NCBI GenBank assembly: GCA_004124295.1
Contig: SCKI01000014.1
Coordinates: 1-64,000 of the forward strand
Direction: 5' to 3'
Length of the DNA stretch: 64,000 bases
DNA from: Fidelibacterota bacterium
Lineage (GTDB): Bacteria > Fidelibacterota > Marinisomatia > SCGC-AAA003-L08 > TS1B11
In this document: piece by piece, positions 34,797-44,194 of the stretch
Numbering within the stretch: the stretch's first letter is position 1
Layout of the letters: each line of letters opens with the position of its first letter
Translations under genes and position numbers: made by a program
Notes under the pieces: model-generated
Told to the model about the DNA's origin: nothing
The model's database searches: none
The model's input: the letters and a program-made list of their open reading frames with translations, nothing else

Positions 34797-35137
34797 TGCC
34801 CCGGCGCCCCTTATCCGCCCTGGCCCATGCCCGCTCCGGCGATAAAGGTCCCCACAGCAACGTGGGACTGGTGGCTTACAGCCCCGAGGGTTATTCCCTC
34901 CTGAAGGAGCAGGTGACGGCGGAGAAAGTGCGGGCCTATTTTGAGGGCATCGTCCGGGGTGAGGTGATCCGTTACGAGCTCGACAATCTGCTGGCCCTCA
35001 ATTTCATCCTCGGCGACTCCCTGGGGGGCGGGGGCTCGGAATCGATGCTGAACGATGCCCAGGGCAAGACCCATGCCCAAAAATTGCTGGCCATGGAAAT
35101 CGAGGTCCCTGACGAACTGGAGTTGCCCCATGAGTGA
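34796..35137 (+). CDS. AtuA-related small protein (AtuA C-terminal, ferredoxin-fold domain)
   Basis: 113 residues. LAHARSGDKGPHSNVGLVAYSPEGY and the VIRYELDNLLALNFILGDSLGGGG segment match the C-terminal partner domain of AtuA-family proteins. In many genomes it is fused to or directly after AtuA; here a 1.2-kb insertion separates them. The start overlaps the ParE stop and the end overlaps the hydratase ATG (ATGAGTGA), so its translation now depends on the toxin-antitoxin transcript or on read-through from atuA. Confidence 0.85.
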   Translation: MPRRPLSALAHARSGDKGPHSNVGLVAYSPEGYSLLKEQVTAEKVRAYFEGIVRGEVIRYELDNLLALNFILGDSLGGGGSESMLNDAQGKTHAQKLLAMEIEVPDELELPHE

Positions 35138-35915
35138 TACGGACTGGGAATTTCTGAAGTTGGAGCGCAACGGGTGGGTCGCCACGCTGACCCTGTCCCG
35201 GCCCAAGGTGAACGCCCTCTCGCGCCAGATGGTGGCCGAACTGGCCGCGGCGGCCCGGGTCATTGCGGCCGACGATGACTGCAGCGTGCTGGTGATCACT
35301 TCCGATCAGCCCCATTTCTGCGCCGGCGCCGACCTTAAGGAGCGCCAGTCGGTCCCCGAGGAGGAGGTTGCCGGTCTGGTGGCCGATATCGGCGCCATGA
35401 TCAACGACATTGCCCGGCTGCCCCAACCGACCATTGCTTCCATCTACGGTACCGCTGTGGGTGGCGGCGCCGAGCTGGCCCTGGCCTGCGACCTGCGGAT
35501 CATGGGCGAGAGCGGGCAGTTCGGCCTGAATGAGACCAGTCTGGGCATTATTCCCGGCGCCGGCGGTACCCAGCGGCTTACGCGGCTCATCGGCCCGGCC
35601 CGGGCCAGTGCGCTGATCTATTCGGCGGAGCTGCTGGACGCCCCCCAATGCATGGCCACCGGGGCGGTGAATATGGTGGTGTCCGACCGGATGCTGCGCT
35701 CGGCGGCGCAAGCCTGGGCGGAGACATTCGCGGAGAACGCTCCGTTGGCCCTGCGGGCGGCCAAGCAGGCCATCCTGGAAGGGGCGGACAAACCGTTAGC
35801 CGAAGGGTTGCAGGCCGAGGCTGCCGCCTACCGGCAGCTCATCGGCACACAGGACCGGCGGGAAGGCATCGCCGCCTACCTGGAGAAGCGGCGGCCGCAA
35901 TGGCAAGGGAGCTGA
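35130..35915 (+). CDS. Enoyl-CoA hydratase/isomerase family protein
   Basis: 261 residues. ATG 35130 overlaps the previous stop. Crotonase landmarks are HFCAGADLKER (oxyanion hole one), YGTAVGGGAELALACDLRI (oxyanion hole two) and LGIIPGAGGTQRL, where the glutamate side chain of the hydratase pair is replaced by the IPGAGGTQRL signature seen in methylglutaconyl-CoA hydratases. With atuA and the MCC-like subunit this supports a leucine or terpene degradation route. Exact substrate inferred, not shown. Confidence 0.88.
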   Translation: MSDTDWEFLKLERNGWVATLTLSRPKVNALSRQMVAELAAAARVIAADDDCSVLVITSDQPHFCAGADLKERQSVPEEEVAGLVADIGAMINDIARLPQPTIASIYGTAVGGGAELALACDLRIMGESGQFGLNETSLGIIPGAGGTQRLTRLIGPARASALIYSAELLDAPQCMATGAVNMVVSDRMLRSAAQAWAETFAENAPLALRAAKQAILEGADKPLAEGLQAEAAAYRQLIGTQDRREGIAAYLEKRRPQWQGS

Positions 35916-35919
35916 TACT

Positions 35920-37743
35920 CTAGAAGAAGCGGTGCCGGTTGTCGATGATGTCGGCAGCGTCCATCATGTCCTGCAGCCACAGGCCCCAGGCCCCGTCCAT
36001 GCGGCGCTGCAGCAGTTTGCGGTGCTCTTCCTCCCGTGCTGCAGGATAGAGCGTCCAGTCGGGCTCGGTGCGGCTGATCAGGCGCACGATGATCTGGCCC
36101 CGTTCCAGGGGCACAATCCCGCTCAATTCATCCGGCTGCAACCCCTTCAGCAGGCCGGTCAGGCTGGCGCTGGGCCCGACCCGCGGGAAGGCCCCGCCCA
36201 GGGTCGTGGTCTGCAGCATGCGTACGTCCGACTCGGGCACCGTGAAGGCAATGGCTTTCCAGGAGGTGCCCTGCTCGATTTGGCTCTGGATGTTGGCCAT
36301 CACCAGATCGACCTGGCCGGCGGCCATCTCCTGCTGCAGCTGGCGCTCGATTCCCACGCGAACCTCCTCCAGCGGCTGGATCCCCGCAGGCTGAATTCGG
36401 GCCAGCCGGGCCACGATAAAGGCATCCTCGCTCTCCATCACATCGGAGATTTCCTCTTCCTCGGCGTCAAAGGCGAAGTGCACCGCCGAGCGCAGCCTGC
36501 CGACCGGCAGTGGCAGGGTCGTGGTCTTGGCATCGAGGGGGCCGGAGAGGGTCGAGGTCAGGTTCTGGCGGCGGCTGGCGATGGCAAACGATGAATCGAG
36601 GGCGTCGAAAGTGAAGATGTTAGCGTCGTTGCGGAGGGAGTTCAGCGACTCGGAGGTCATCTCGATATTAAGCAGGATATGGCTGGCCAATACCTGCTCC
36701 TTGCCATCCACCGTTTTCCGGTCCCGGACATGGATGACGTGGTAGCCGAAGCGGCTCAGCACCGGCCCGACGAATTCGCCCACCTCGGCGGCGAAGGCGG
36801 CCTCGGAAAAAGGGGCCACCATGCGCTCACGCTCGAACCAGCCCAGATCGCCTTCCCGGGCGCCGGAGCCGGGGTCCTGGGAATAGGTGCCGGCCAGCTC
36901 GCCGAACGATTCCCCGGTGCGGGCCCGGTCCAGCAGATCGAGAGCGTCCTCATAGGTGGACAGGGAGTCGACCGCGATGGGCCGCTTGGGCCAGGCGACG
37001 TACTCGAGGATGCGCCGCTCAGGCACCCGATAATTTTTCCGGTTCTTGCGGTAACGGGCCTCGATCTCCGCATCGCTGACGGCCAGGCCGGCCGGGTCGA
37101 TCTTCAGATTGGCGACGTAAATGTAGTCGATGGTGGCGCGGACGTTTCTGTTGACCCAGGCCTCCTTGACCTCCTCCTCCGAGACGAAGGCCGCCGCCCG
37201 GACCAGCTGGGTGAGCTTCTCGTTGGGGACCAGGTCGGCCAGGTAAGTGACGATGGGCCCCCAATCGAGGCCCTGGGGGTCCCGGCGGATCTGAAAATAC
37301 TTGTCCGGGTCAAATTTGCCATCGGTCTGGAAGGCCGCGCTGGACTGGAGCACGGTGGGGGGGTAGTTATCCAGGATGTAGCCTATCTCAAAGCCGTCGG
37401 TGCCGATCTCCAGCTTTTCCAATTCGGCCAGGATGATGCGGTTGGCGATGAGCCTCTGCCAGGCCTGCTCCTCGGCCTGCTCGACGAGGCGGTCGGTGAG
37501 CTCGCCGTACTGCTCCCGGGCGGCTTCGCTCTGCTGGGCGATGGCCTGGGAAAGCTCCTCGATGGAGATGCGGTCCCTGTTTACCGCCCCGACGGCGTCG
37601 CCGGCCAGGTTGCTGCCGAAGATTTCGTCGATCAGGTTGGCCCCGCCGACCAGCCCGCCGATGGACAGGCTGAGGATAAAGACGCCCAGAAAACTCCAGA
37701 TAATCGCCTTCTGATTCGTGCGGATGTTCATTAACGAGACCAC
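35920..37743 (-). CDS. PpiD-like periplasmic peptidyl-prolyl isomerase
   Basis: 607 residues. An N-terminal membrane anchor (IIWSFLGVFILSLSIGGLVGG) and a SurA_N-type chaperone region are followed by a parvulin domain near 235-350 (DPGSGAREGDLGWFERERMV, FGYHVIHV). A second region (LASHILLNIEM) and a C-terminal helical domain follow. The architecture is that of PpiD: an inner-membrane chaperone for exported proteins. GTG 37743 has AGGAG 10 bp upstream. ATG 37731 starts nearer the membrane segment and is the alternative. Confidence 0.85.
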   Translation of the reverse strand: MVSLMNIRTNQKAIIWSFLGVFILSLSIGGLVGGANLIDEIFGSNLAGDAVGAVNRDRISIEELSQAIAQQSEAAREQYGELTDRLVEQAEEQAWQRLIANRIILAELEKLEIGTDGFEIGYILDNYPPTVLQSSAAFQTDGKFDPDKYFQIRRDPQGLDWGPIVTYLADLVPNEKLTQLVRAAAFVSEEEVKEAWVNRNVRATIDYIYVANLKIDPAGLAVSDAEIEARYRKNRKNYRVPERRILEYVAWPKRPIAVDSLSTYEDALDLLDRARTGESFGELAGTYSQDPGSGAREGDLGWFERERMVAPFSEAAFAAEVGEFVGPVLSRFGYHVIHVRDRKTVDGKEQVLASHILLNIEMTSESLNSLRNDANIFTFDALDSSFAIASRRQNLTSTLSGPLDAKTTTLPLPVGRLRSAVHFAFDAEEEEISDVMESEDAFIVARLARIQPAGIQPLEEVRVGIERQLQQEMAAGQVDLVMANIQSQIEQGTSWKAIAFTVPESDVRMLQTTTLGGAFPRVGPSASLTGLLKGLQPDELSGIVPLERGQIIVRLISRTEPDWTLYPAAREEEHRKLLQRRMDGAWGLWLQDMMDAADIIDNRHRFF

Positions 37744-37790
37744 TGTGCTACGGCTCCTCTATCAAATGGCCAGGGTATGAAATGCGGCGG

Positions 37791-37820
37791 AATTTAGGGC
37801 CACCGGACCCGCCCCAAAAG
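37791..37820 (-). promoter_or_regulatory. Promoter for the ppiD-like gene: TTTTGG, 18 bp, TAAATT
   Basis: Reading on the minus strand, TTTTGG (37820-37815) and TAAATT (37796-37791) are 18 bp apart, with CCGCC after the -10. The transcript would start near 37784, about 41 nt before GTG 37743. The -35 overlaps the U-tract of the tRNA-Ala terminator. Confidence 0.5.
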
Positions 37821-37844
37821 GCAAAGGGAGCCGCCCAGCTCCCT
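37817..37844 (-). terminator. Rho-independent terminator after tRNA-Ala
   Basis: On the minus strand GGGAGC, loop TGGGCG, GCTCCC is followed by TTTGCCTTTT. The stem has 6 GC-rich pairs. It lies 9 bp after the tRNA 3' end. Confidence 0.7.
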
Positions 37845-37852
37845 GCCACTGT

Positions 37853-37925
<73 letters not shown>

Positions 37926-38109
37926 TAGGTGCCAGTAGTGATACCGGCGGAGACGCCACTGCGTCGTCGGTCCGAGCTTACGATATTAGGAGGCGGGGGG
38001 CAAGAGGGGGAGCCTCGCACTGCGAGGCTGAGAGTTTCGAGTTTCGGGTTACAAGTTCAAGGTTGAATGTTCAAAGTTTGGGGGCTGGGGCGGGCAGTAA
38101 ATGTGTGCG

Positions 38110-39483
38110 TCATCCAATAGAATCAAGGTCCTTGGGTTCCTTGTCACTGTCCGGCATCTTTGGAGCAGGCTTTTCCCATTTTTTTAGATGCTGAACCACG
38201 AGACGATAAAAGTCTACTAGCATACTTTCAATATTTTGCACAATCCCACGTCTGCTCTCAAATTTTCTACCGAGGTCCCGGATCAGCGATATTTCAAACC
38301 ATTTGATTTCCCTTCCCTTTAATTCCTCAATCGCGTCGTCAAGTTTCTCTAGTGAGTATCTGATAGGCATTTGTTGGTACTTGATTCCAATATCAACTCC
38401 TAATTCACTGCTTATGGAAGTAAAATCGGCAACATTTTTTCGCGCGCATATTTCGAGCTGTCTCCGAATCCACCCAATTTGACCGCGCAATGTCTTGTCT
38501 TGCGGGGGGATTAGAGAAACGTTCATCTCAATATTTCTTCTCTCAAAGTGCGCGATAACTGATAGGCTGGATGCTGCGCCGCTGATTTGAAGTGTAGACA
38601 CAAGGGCCTTTTTGTCGATCAAATTTTTAACTTCGTAGTTGATTCGACCGAGTTGGCTTTTCTTGAACTTTGGCATCCCCGATCTGACGAGTATTCCCAA
38701 TTCCTTGCTTAATATCAACGCCATATCTCGCTCTTCCTGTATCCAGCTAGATACTGTATCAAGCACGTCGGGATCCATTTTTGTAAGGGCAGACCCCATA
38801 TTGATTTTGTTTACTACCTCTTTCCATCCTGATTTCATTTCAGTGAAGCCTAGAACGCCGGAAATATCATGCTCAAGGTAGGCCACGACCTCTTTCATGA
38901 TTTCCATTTGATCGGTATCGGCGATATTATTTTTGTTATCGAATAGCAAAATATTTGCGATTGTAAGGATGTACGACCATGACAAATGGTATAAACTAAT
39001 ATTCTTAGGGACTTTCACGCTAATGGGTGATTGAGTTGGAATGGATACAAATTGGTTTGAAACCGTAATCATCTTTGGAATGTTATATTGCTTTGCTACA
39101 TCCAGATACCTCGATATTTGATCTTCCGAGAGAGTTGATTTCTTGTTTTTCATCTCCAGAAGGGCTGCATCCTTAATTTTGCCGCCACTTACGACAAGTA
39201 TGAGTCCGTCCGGCTGCTCGCCCTTGAAATCTTTAAAATTGACTTCTGTAAAAACGTGAATTTTGCCTGATCTCGACATACCGACGGCTGATAGAATCTC
39301 ATTTCTGAACTCCTTTACCAGTCTCATTGCGGCAAGAAAAAGTGAGGTTAAAGCCTGCTCATCTCCCGCTTTATGAATAGGAATCAATCTGGCGCGTCTA
39401 ACTGTTACCTGCTTTTCCTCCTTTACAAGGTCCATAAAGGCAGTTATTGGCATTCCAATTAAACCGGAAATACTGTTACCCAT
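38110..39483 (-). CDS. Orphan PD-(D/E)XK nuclease-like protein
   Basis: 457 residues. ATG 39483 follows AAGGGG at 5 nt, preferred over the 39504 start. A nuclease-like core is visible: PDGLILVVSGG (Asp92) followed by ALLEMKNKK (Glu110, Lys112), the D-x(n)-ExK pattern of restriction-type nucleases, then a DQISRYLDVA helix. The N-terminus (GNSISGLIGMPITAFMDL) is hydrophobic but not a signal peptide. The C-terminal 250 residues are helical with no recognised domain. AT-rich, alone, and with different codon use from its neighbours: a likely acquired gene, possibly defence-related. I have seen similar unnamed proteins; the function is unknown. Confidence 0.6.
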   Translation of the reverse strand: MGNSISGLIGMPITAFMDLVKEEKQVTVRRARLIPIHKAGDEQALTSLFLAAMRLVKEFRNEILSAVGMSRSGKIHVFTEVNFKDFKGEQPDGLILVVSGGKIKDAALLEMKNKKSTLSEDQISRYLDVAKQYNIPKMITVSNQFVSIPTQSPISVKVPKNISLYHLSWSYILTIANILLFDNKNNIADTDQMEIMKEVVAYLEHDISGVLGFTEMKSGWKEVVNKINMGSALTKMDPDVLDTVSSWIQEERDMALILSKELGILVRSGMPKFKKSQLGRINYEVKNLIDKKALVSTLQISGAASSLSVIAHFERRNIEMNVSLIPPQDKTLRGQIGWIRRQLEICARKNVADFTSISSELGVDIGIKYQQMPIRYSLEKLDDAIEELKGREIKWFEISLIRDLGRKFESRRGIVQNIESMLVDFYRLVVQHLKKWEKPAPKMPDSDKEPKDLDSIG

Positions 39484-39781
39484 GATTACCCCTTCATCAG
39501 TCAAAAAGTGGCAAAGCCCCCATCATCAATCTTTTTAAGGAGAACACAATGTAAACCCCAATCCGCCCCCAGCCCAGCCGTTTGTGGCGAAGCCTCACTC
39601 ACCCCCCGGCCCCTCTTTTTGAAGAGAGGGGAGTCTGCCCCGCGACGGGGTGAGTTAGCGGATGGCAAGTTCCCCCACCAACCCTTGGAACCAGGCCCTG
39701 CGTCTCATAATATCAGGCTCAGGGGGTTTCATCAAAATTGGGCGCCGGTCCATCTGGTCGCCCCACAATAAGGTTCGCGCC
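39484..39781. repeat. Intergenic region with repeat block
   Basis: Contains CTCACCCCCCGGCCCCTCTTTTTGAAGAGAGGGG, of the same family as the block at 4.4 kb, and CCGCGACGGGGTGAG. AATAAGGTTCG sits just before ATG 39782 and resembles the -10 element used elsewhere. No gene was seen. Confidence 0.5.
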
Positions 39782-40903
39782 ATGAAGGCTAGATTACTGA
39801 TCGTCACCATGCTTCTGCTGGCCGCTTCGCTGGCGATGGCGGAGGGCGAGGGGGAGGTCGAGTTCCTGCGGGTGCCGGACGGGGGCATTCAGCCTCAGGC
39901 CGTCGCCGACGGGCAGGGCAACCTGCACCTGATCTACTACCGGGGCGGCAGGCAGCACGGGAACCTCTTTTACGTCACCCGTCCAGCCGGAGCAACGGCG
40001 TGGTCGCAGCCCATCCAGGTGAACAGCCGGGGCGGCAGCGCCAATCGCAATGAGGCCATCAGCCGGGCCCAGCTGGCGGTGGCCGGGGATGGGGCCGTGC
40101 ATGTGGTCTGGTTCAATATGCGCCCGGTCAACTATTGGTATACGCGAAAATTGCCCGGCGCGCCCGGTTTCGCCAGGCAGAAAAACCTGGTCACCCGGTA
40201 CAACAAGGGGGTGGAGACAGGGCCGTCCATCGCCGTCGATGGCCAGGGTGGCGTTTTTGTCCTTTGGCATGCGGGCAACATGGCCAATGAGGAGAGCCGG
40301 GCCGTCTACATGACCCGCTCCAGCGATGGGGGCGAGACCTTTGGCGGGGAGCAAAGGGTCAACCCCGATGACACCGGCGCCTGCGCCTGCTGCGGGCTGA
40401 AAGCGATGGTGGACGGCCAGGGCGCCCTGTATGTCTCCTACCGGGCGGCGGGGGAAAGTGTCCACCGGGACATGGTGCTGCTGAAATCCACCGATGGCGC
40501 CCGGAGCTTCGTATCGGCGACGGTGCACGAATGGATGCTGCGGGCCTGCCCCGTCTCCACGACGACCATCGCGGCGGGACCTGGCGGGCCTGCGCTGGCC
40601 TGGGAGACCCAAGGGCAGGTCTATTTCGCCCGTATCAGCGCGTTGGACAAGGTCATCACCGTCCCGGGTGACGCGGATGTGCGCAGGAAAAACCCGGCGC
40701 TGGCCATCAATCCGGCAGGCACCATCCTGCTGGCCTGGGCCGAGGGCAGCGGTTTTCGTTCGGGCGGGCAACTGCTTTGGCAGATCTTCACTGCCGGGGG
40801 CGAGGCCACCGAAGCGCGGGGCCGGCTGCCCGAAAGCATGCCCGATTACAGCAGTCCGGAAGTGGTGGCCACCCGCGAGGGGCGCTTCGTCATCATCTAC
40901 TAG
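39782..40903 (+). CDS. Secreted sialidase-like beta-propeller protein
   Basis: 373 residues from ATG 39782; the longer frame from 39662 has no support. The signal peptide is LLIVTMLLLAASLAMA. The body contains BNR/Asp-box-like repeats: SSDGGETFGG and STDGARSFVS, the S/T-x-D-G-G-x-T-F pattern. A cysteine cluster (GACACCGLK) and a second RACPVSTTT segment could bind metal or form disulphides. Sialidase catalytic residues could not be confirmed, so the name describes the fold only. Confidence 0.7.
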   Translation: MKARLLIVTMLLLAASLAMAEGEGEVEFLRVPDGGIQPQAVADGQGNLHLIYYRGGRQHGNLFYVTRPAGATAWSQPIQVNSRGGSANRNEAISRAQLAVAGDGAVHVVWFNMRPVNYWYTRKLPGAPGFARQKNLVTRYNKGVETGPSIAVDGQGGVFVLWHAGNMANEESRAVYMTRSSDGGETFGGEQRVNPDDTGACACCGLKAMVDGQGALYVSYRAAGESVHRDMVLLKSTDGARSFVSATVHEWMLRACPVSTTTIAAGPGGPALAWETQGQVYFARISALDKVITVPGDADVRRKNPALAINPAGTILLAWAEGSGFRSGGQLLWQIFTAGGEATEARGRLPESMPDYSSPEVVATREGRFVIIY

Positions 40904-41057
40904 CCGGCTGGCCGGGACCTACCCTTGAGGTCGACCTGAGCAGCAGGATGATTGATGAGGAGCAAATGGCTGCACTCATGCCCAGTAAGTCCATGAGCCC
41001 ACCTGTCGCTGGGGTCCCTTAAGCCAATGCTGGCGAAAAAGAAGGGTCCGGAACCCC

Positions 41058-41897
41058 CTATGTCCTGATCTCAGGATATAGTTCTTTCGCGCAATCGGGG
41101 CAAATGCCGTGGGTGAACTCGGCTTCCGAGTGTTCAGTGATATACTGCTCAATCTGCTGGTAATAACCCTGGTCGTCGCGAATCTTCTTGCAGTTGGAAC
41201 AGATGGGGAGCAAGCCCGAAAGCTGGTTGATGCGTCCGGCGGCGGACCGGAGCTCAGCATTGAGATGAATTTCCTGCTCCAGACTTTTGAAGGCGTGAAA
41301 TCTGGCCCGGTGGTGATAGGCTGATGCCACAACGGCTATGTATTCGGCAAACAGATAGATGATGGGCAACAGAATCATGAAATCTCTTAAATGTTCCCTG
41401 CCCGGCAAATAAAGTATGATCCAGTCACCGAAAATGACAATAGCGATGGGGAGGGCCAACGTTGCCGCGTAGTTCGGGAGACCAAAGTGTATGCCCATGA
41501 TAAACAGTGTTCCCACAGATATCATGCGGGCGCCGGATATGCTGGGTAATAGATGGATGGTCAGCATGCCGACTGCCACACTTGCCGCAAACAGCCCTAC
41601 CAACAGGTCGACCTGTTTGGGAGACAGGTTTTTTGTTAGGATCCAACTGGTAAAAACACCAATTATCATCATAACAGTACGAACGATGATGCCGGACATC
41701 AAATCGGGGTTGGCACCCAGATTCGGTATATCCTTTAATGTAAGGGCCAGCAATAATCCTATAGCAGCGAAACTGAGCGCCCGTATCTGCTTGATATCAT
41801 CAGCGAGATAATGATTACGGTAGGCCAATTCTTCCTCGGCGGGTCGTCCCCCGAACAGAAAGCGCCAGACAGGTTGACTCGGTTTCTGATCAGACAT
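41058..41897 (-). CDS. Membrane sensor-like protein with C-terminal two-CxxC cassette
   Basis: 279 residues. ATG 41897 follows GGGGGAGGAAGCA, a strong ribosome binding site. Six or seven membrane helices lie between residues 45 and 215. A coiled coil (HAFKSLEQEIHLNAELRSAAGRI) leads into LLPICSNCKKIRDDQGYYQQIEQYI...HGICPDC. This cassette is common at the ends of PAS, GAF and other signalling proteins and binds metal through two CxxC pairs. No kinase or cyclase domain is present, so the output is unknown. A near-identical cassette ends the pseudogene at 46162. Confidence 0.75.
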   Translation of the reverse strand: MSDQKPSQPVWRFLFGGRPAEEELAYRNHYLADDIKQIRALSFAAIGLLLALTLKDIPNLGANPDLMSGIIVRTVMMIIGVFTSWILTKNLSPKQVDLLVGLFAASVAVGMLTIHLLPSISGARMISVGTLFIMGIHFGLPNYAATLALPIAIVIFGDWIILYLPGREHLRDFMILLPIIYLFAEYIAVVASAYHHRARFHAFKSLEQEIHLNAELRSAAGRINQLSGLLPICSNCKKIRDDQGYYQQIEQYITEHSEAEFTHGICPDCAKELYPEIRT

Positions 41898-42221
41898 TGC
41901 TTCCTCCCCCAAAGCCTACGGTATAGAATACCTATAGCATAACTTACTGATGCAGGCTGGCAGGTGCGGCTGTCGTGCCATCGTGTTGGTTCGTCGAAAG
42001 ACAAATGTAAAACAAAGCCAGCGGGATAGCAAGAATCCCCCAAATAACCCCGGCACATTACGCCCCCCCATTCGTAACATCAGGGCTGTCCTGAGGTAAC
42101 CGAAGCGGCCTTCAAGGCACCTGTGCTGAGGCCGCCAGCAGGCGAACGAACTGCTCAGGACAGGCCCTTCGGCAGGCTCAGGACAGGCTTTTTTTGTCCG
42201 CTGACTGCAGGAAACAGTTTC

Positions 42222-44045
42222 ATGCGCAAAGAATCGTACCGGAATATCGCCATCATCGCCCATGTGGATCATGGGAAGACCACCCTGGTCGACGGCCTGC
42301 TGCGCCAGAGCGGCACCTTCGCCGCCCACCAGCAGGTGACCGACAGGGTCATGGATTCCATGGACCTGGAGAAGGAGCGTGGCATCACCATCGCGGCCAA
42401 GAACACGGCCATCCGCTACGGCGATGTGAAGATCAACATCGTCGATACGCCCGGCCACGCCGATTTTTCCGGCGAAGTGGAGCGCTCCCTGAACCTGGTG
42501 GACGGCGCGCTGCTGCTGGTCGATGCCAGCGAGGGCCCCCTGCCCCAGACCCGCTTCGTGCTCAGGAAAGCCCTCGAGAAAAACCTGCCGGTGATCCTGG
42601 TGATCAACAAGATTGACCGCCGCGATGCGCGCATTGCCGAGGTCGTCAGCGATGTGTACGACCTGTTCATCGACCTCAACGCCACCGATGAGCAGATCGA
42701 ATTCCCCATCCTCTACACCAACGCCAGGGCCGGCGAGGCCCACATCGAGGTCGGCGACGACTCCACCGATCTGACGCCGCTGTTCAAGGCCATTCTGGAG
42801 AATATTCCCGCCCCCCAGGGGGACGACGGCCAGCTGCCCCAGTTCCTGATCACCAGCCTCGACTACGATCCGTATCTCGGCCAGATTGCCATCGGCCGCC
42901 TGAACAACGGCGTGCTGGCCCTGAACAAGTCCTACGCTTTGTGCGGCGCCGAAGGGGTGACCCGCAACATACGGTTTTCGGCCATCTACACCTTCGAGGG
43001 GCTGGAAAAGGTGCGCGTCGACCAGGTGACGGCAGGGGATATTATCGCCGTCGCCGGGGTGGAGGATTTTGCCATCGGCGACACCATCACCGACGAGGAT
43101 GACCCCCGGCCCCTGACCCGTATCAAGGTGGACGAACCGACCCTCTCCATGCTGTTTTACGTCAACAATTCGCCCACGGCCGGACAGGAGGGGAAGTACC
43201 TCACCTCGCGGCATCTCGGGGAACGGCTGAACCAGGAAATGCTTAGTGACGTGTCGATCCACATTTCGGCCACCGACCGGCCTGACGTCTTCGAAGTGCA
43301 GGGGCGCGGGGAGCTGCAAATGGCCATCCTCATCGAAACCATGCGCCGGGAAGGGTACGAGTTCATGGTCTCCAAACCGCAGGTCATCACCCGCGAGGAG
43401 GGGGGCCGGCTGCAGGAGCCGATGGAGCAGGTCTATCTCGATATCCCCGAGGAGCATGTGGGGGTCATCACGGAGAAGCTCTCCAAGCGCAAGGGGCGCA
43501 TGACCAGCCTCGAGAATCATGGCCATGGCCGGGCCATCATGGAGTTCATCATCCCCTCCCGGGGCCTGATTGGTTTCCGCAGCCAATTCATGACCGACAC
43601 GCGGGGCGCCGGCATCATGAATAAACTGTTCAACGGTTATGCGGACTGGTTCGGCCCGATACCGCAACGCTCCAGCGGCGCCCTGGTGGCCGACCGGGCC
43701 GGCAAAGTGACCGCCTATGCAGCCTTCGGCATGGTTGACCGGGGCGAGCTGTTCATTGAGCCGGGGGCCATGGTTTACGCCGGCATGATTATTGGCGAAC
43801 GGAACCGCGAGGTGGACCTGGACGTGAATATCACCCGTGAGAAAAAACTGACCAACATGCGGGCGGCCTCGTCGGATGCCACCGTCACCCTGCGGCCCGC
43901 TAGGGCGTTATCGCTGGACCAGTTGATCGAATTTATCGCCGAGGATGAACTGGTCGAGGTGACGCCAAAGTCGATCCGCCTGCGCAAGCAGGAGCTCGAC
44001 GCCGGCAAGCGGATATCTGCCCGGCGCAAGGAGAAGAAGGGGTGA
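42222..44045 (+). CDS. typA: Translational GTPase TypA/BipA
   Basis: 607 residues, standard length. ATG 42222 has CAGGAA upstream; the open frame to 42123 runs through intergenic repeat. G-domain motifs are [14 protein letters not shown] and NKID. The TypA-specific C-terminal domain is present ([19 protein letters not shown]-like [13 protein letters not shown]). TypA binds the ribosome under stress and assists 50S assembly. It is the second translational GTPase in the window after lepA. The upstream region has the CAGGACAGGC repeat. Confidence 0.96.
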   Translation: MRKESYRNIAIIAHVDHGKTTLVDGLLRQSGTFAAHQQVTDRVMDSMDLEKERGITIAAKNTAIRYGDVKINIVDTPGHADFSGEVERSLNLVDGALLLVDASEGPLPQTRFVLRKALEKNLPVILVINKIDRRDARIAEVVSDVYDLFIDLNATDEQIEFPILYTNARAGEAHIEVGDDSTDLTPLFKAILENIPAPQGDDGQLPQFLITSLDYDPYLGQIAIGRLNNGVLALNKSYALCGAEGVTRNIRFSAIYTFEGLEKVRVDQVTAGDIIAVAGVEDFAIGDTITDEDDPRPLTRIKVDEPTLSMLFYVNNSPTAGQEGKYLTSRHLGERLNQEMLSDVSIHISATDRPDVFEVQGRGELQMAILIETMRREGYEFMVSKPQVITREEGGRLQEPMEQVYLDIPEEHVGVITEKLSKRKGRMTSLENHGHGRAIMEFIIPSRGLIGFRSQFMTDTRGAGIMNKLFNGYADWFGPIPQRSSGALVADRAGKVTAYAAFGMVDRGELFIEPGAMVYAGMIIGERNREVDLDVNITREKKLTNMRAASSDATVTLRPARALSLDQLIEFIAEDELVEVTPKSIRLRKQELDAGKRISARRKEKKG

Positions 44046-44194
44046 GGGGGCACCATCTGTGAGGACATGTTCAAGTACGTCGGCACAGGAAAACGAATAA
44101 GAATTAATAGAATTGAGGCTATTTGCTCAAATTACTTCCCGCATTGAAGCGGTTAAGTCTGATTTGGAGGGGAAAAATAACATTGCTAGAATTT

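Noticed and set aside
36679-37734. 351-codon plus-strand frame
   Set aside because: Shadow of the PpiD-like gene, whose parvulin domain and promoter are clear on the other strand.
42155-42205. CAGGACAGGC...TTTTTTTGTCC as a terminator before typA
   Set aside because: The T-run lies in the loop between GGAC and GTCC instead of after a stem, and the unit belongs to the intergenic repeat family.
41916-43667. 583-codon minus-strand frame over typA
   Set aside because: Antisense of a complete typA gene with no signal or motif of its own.
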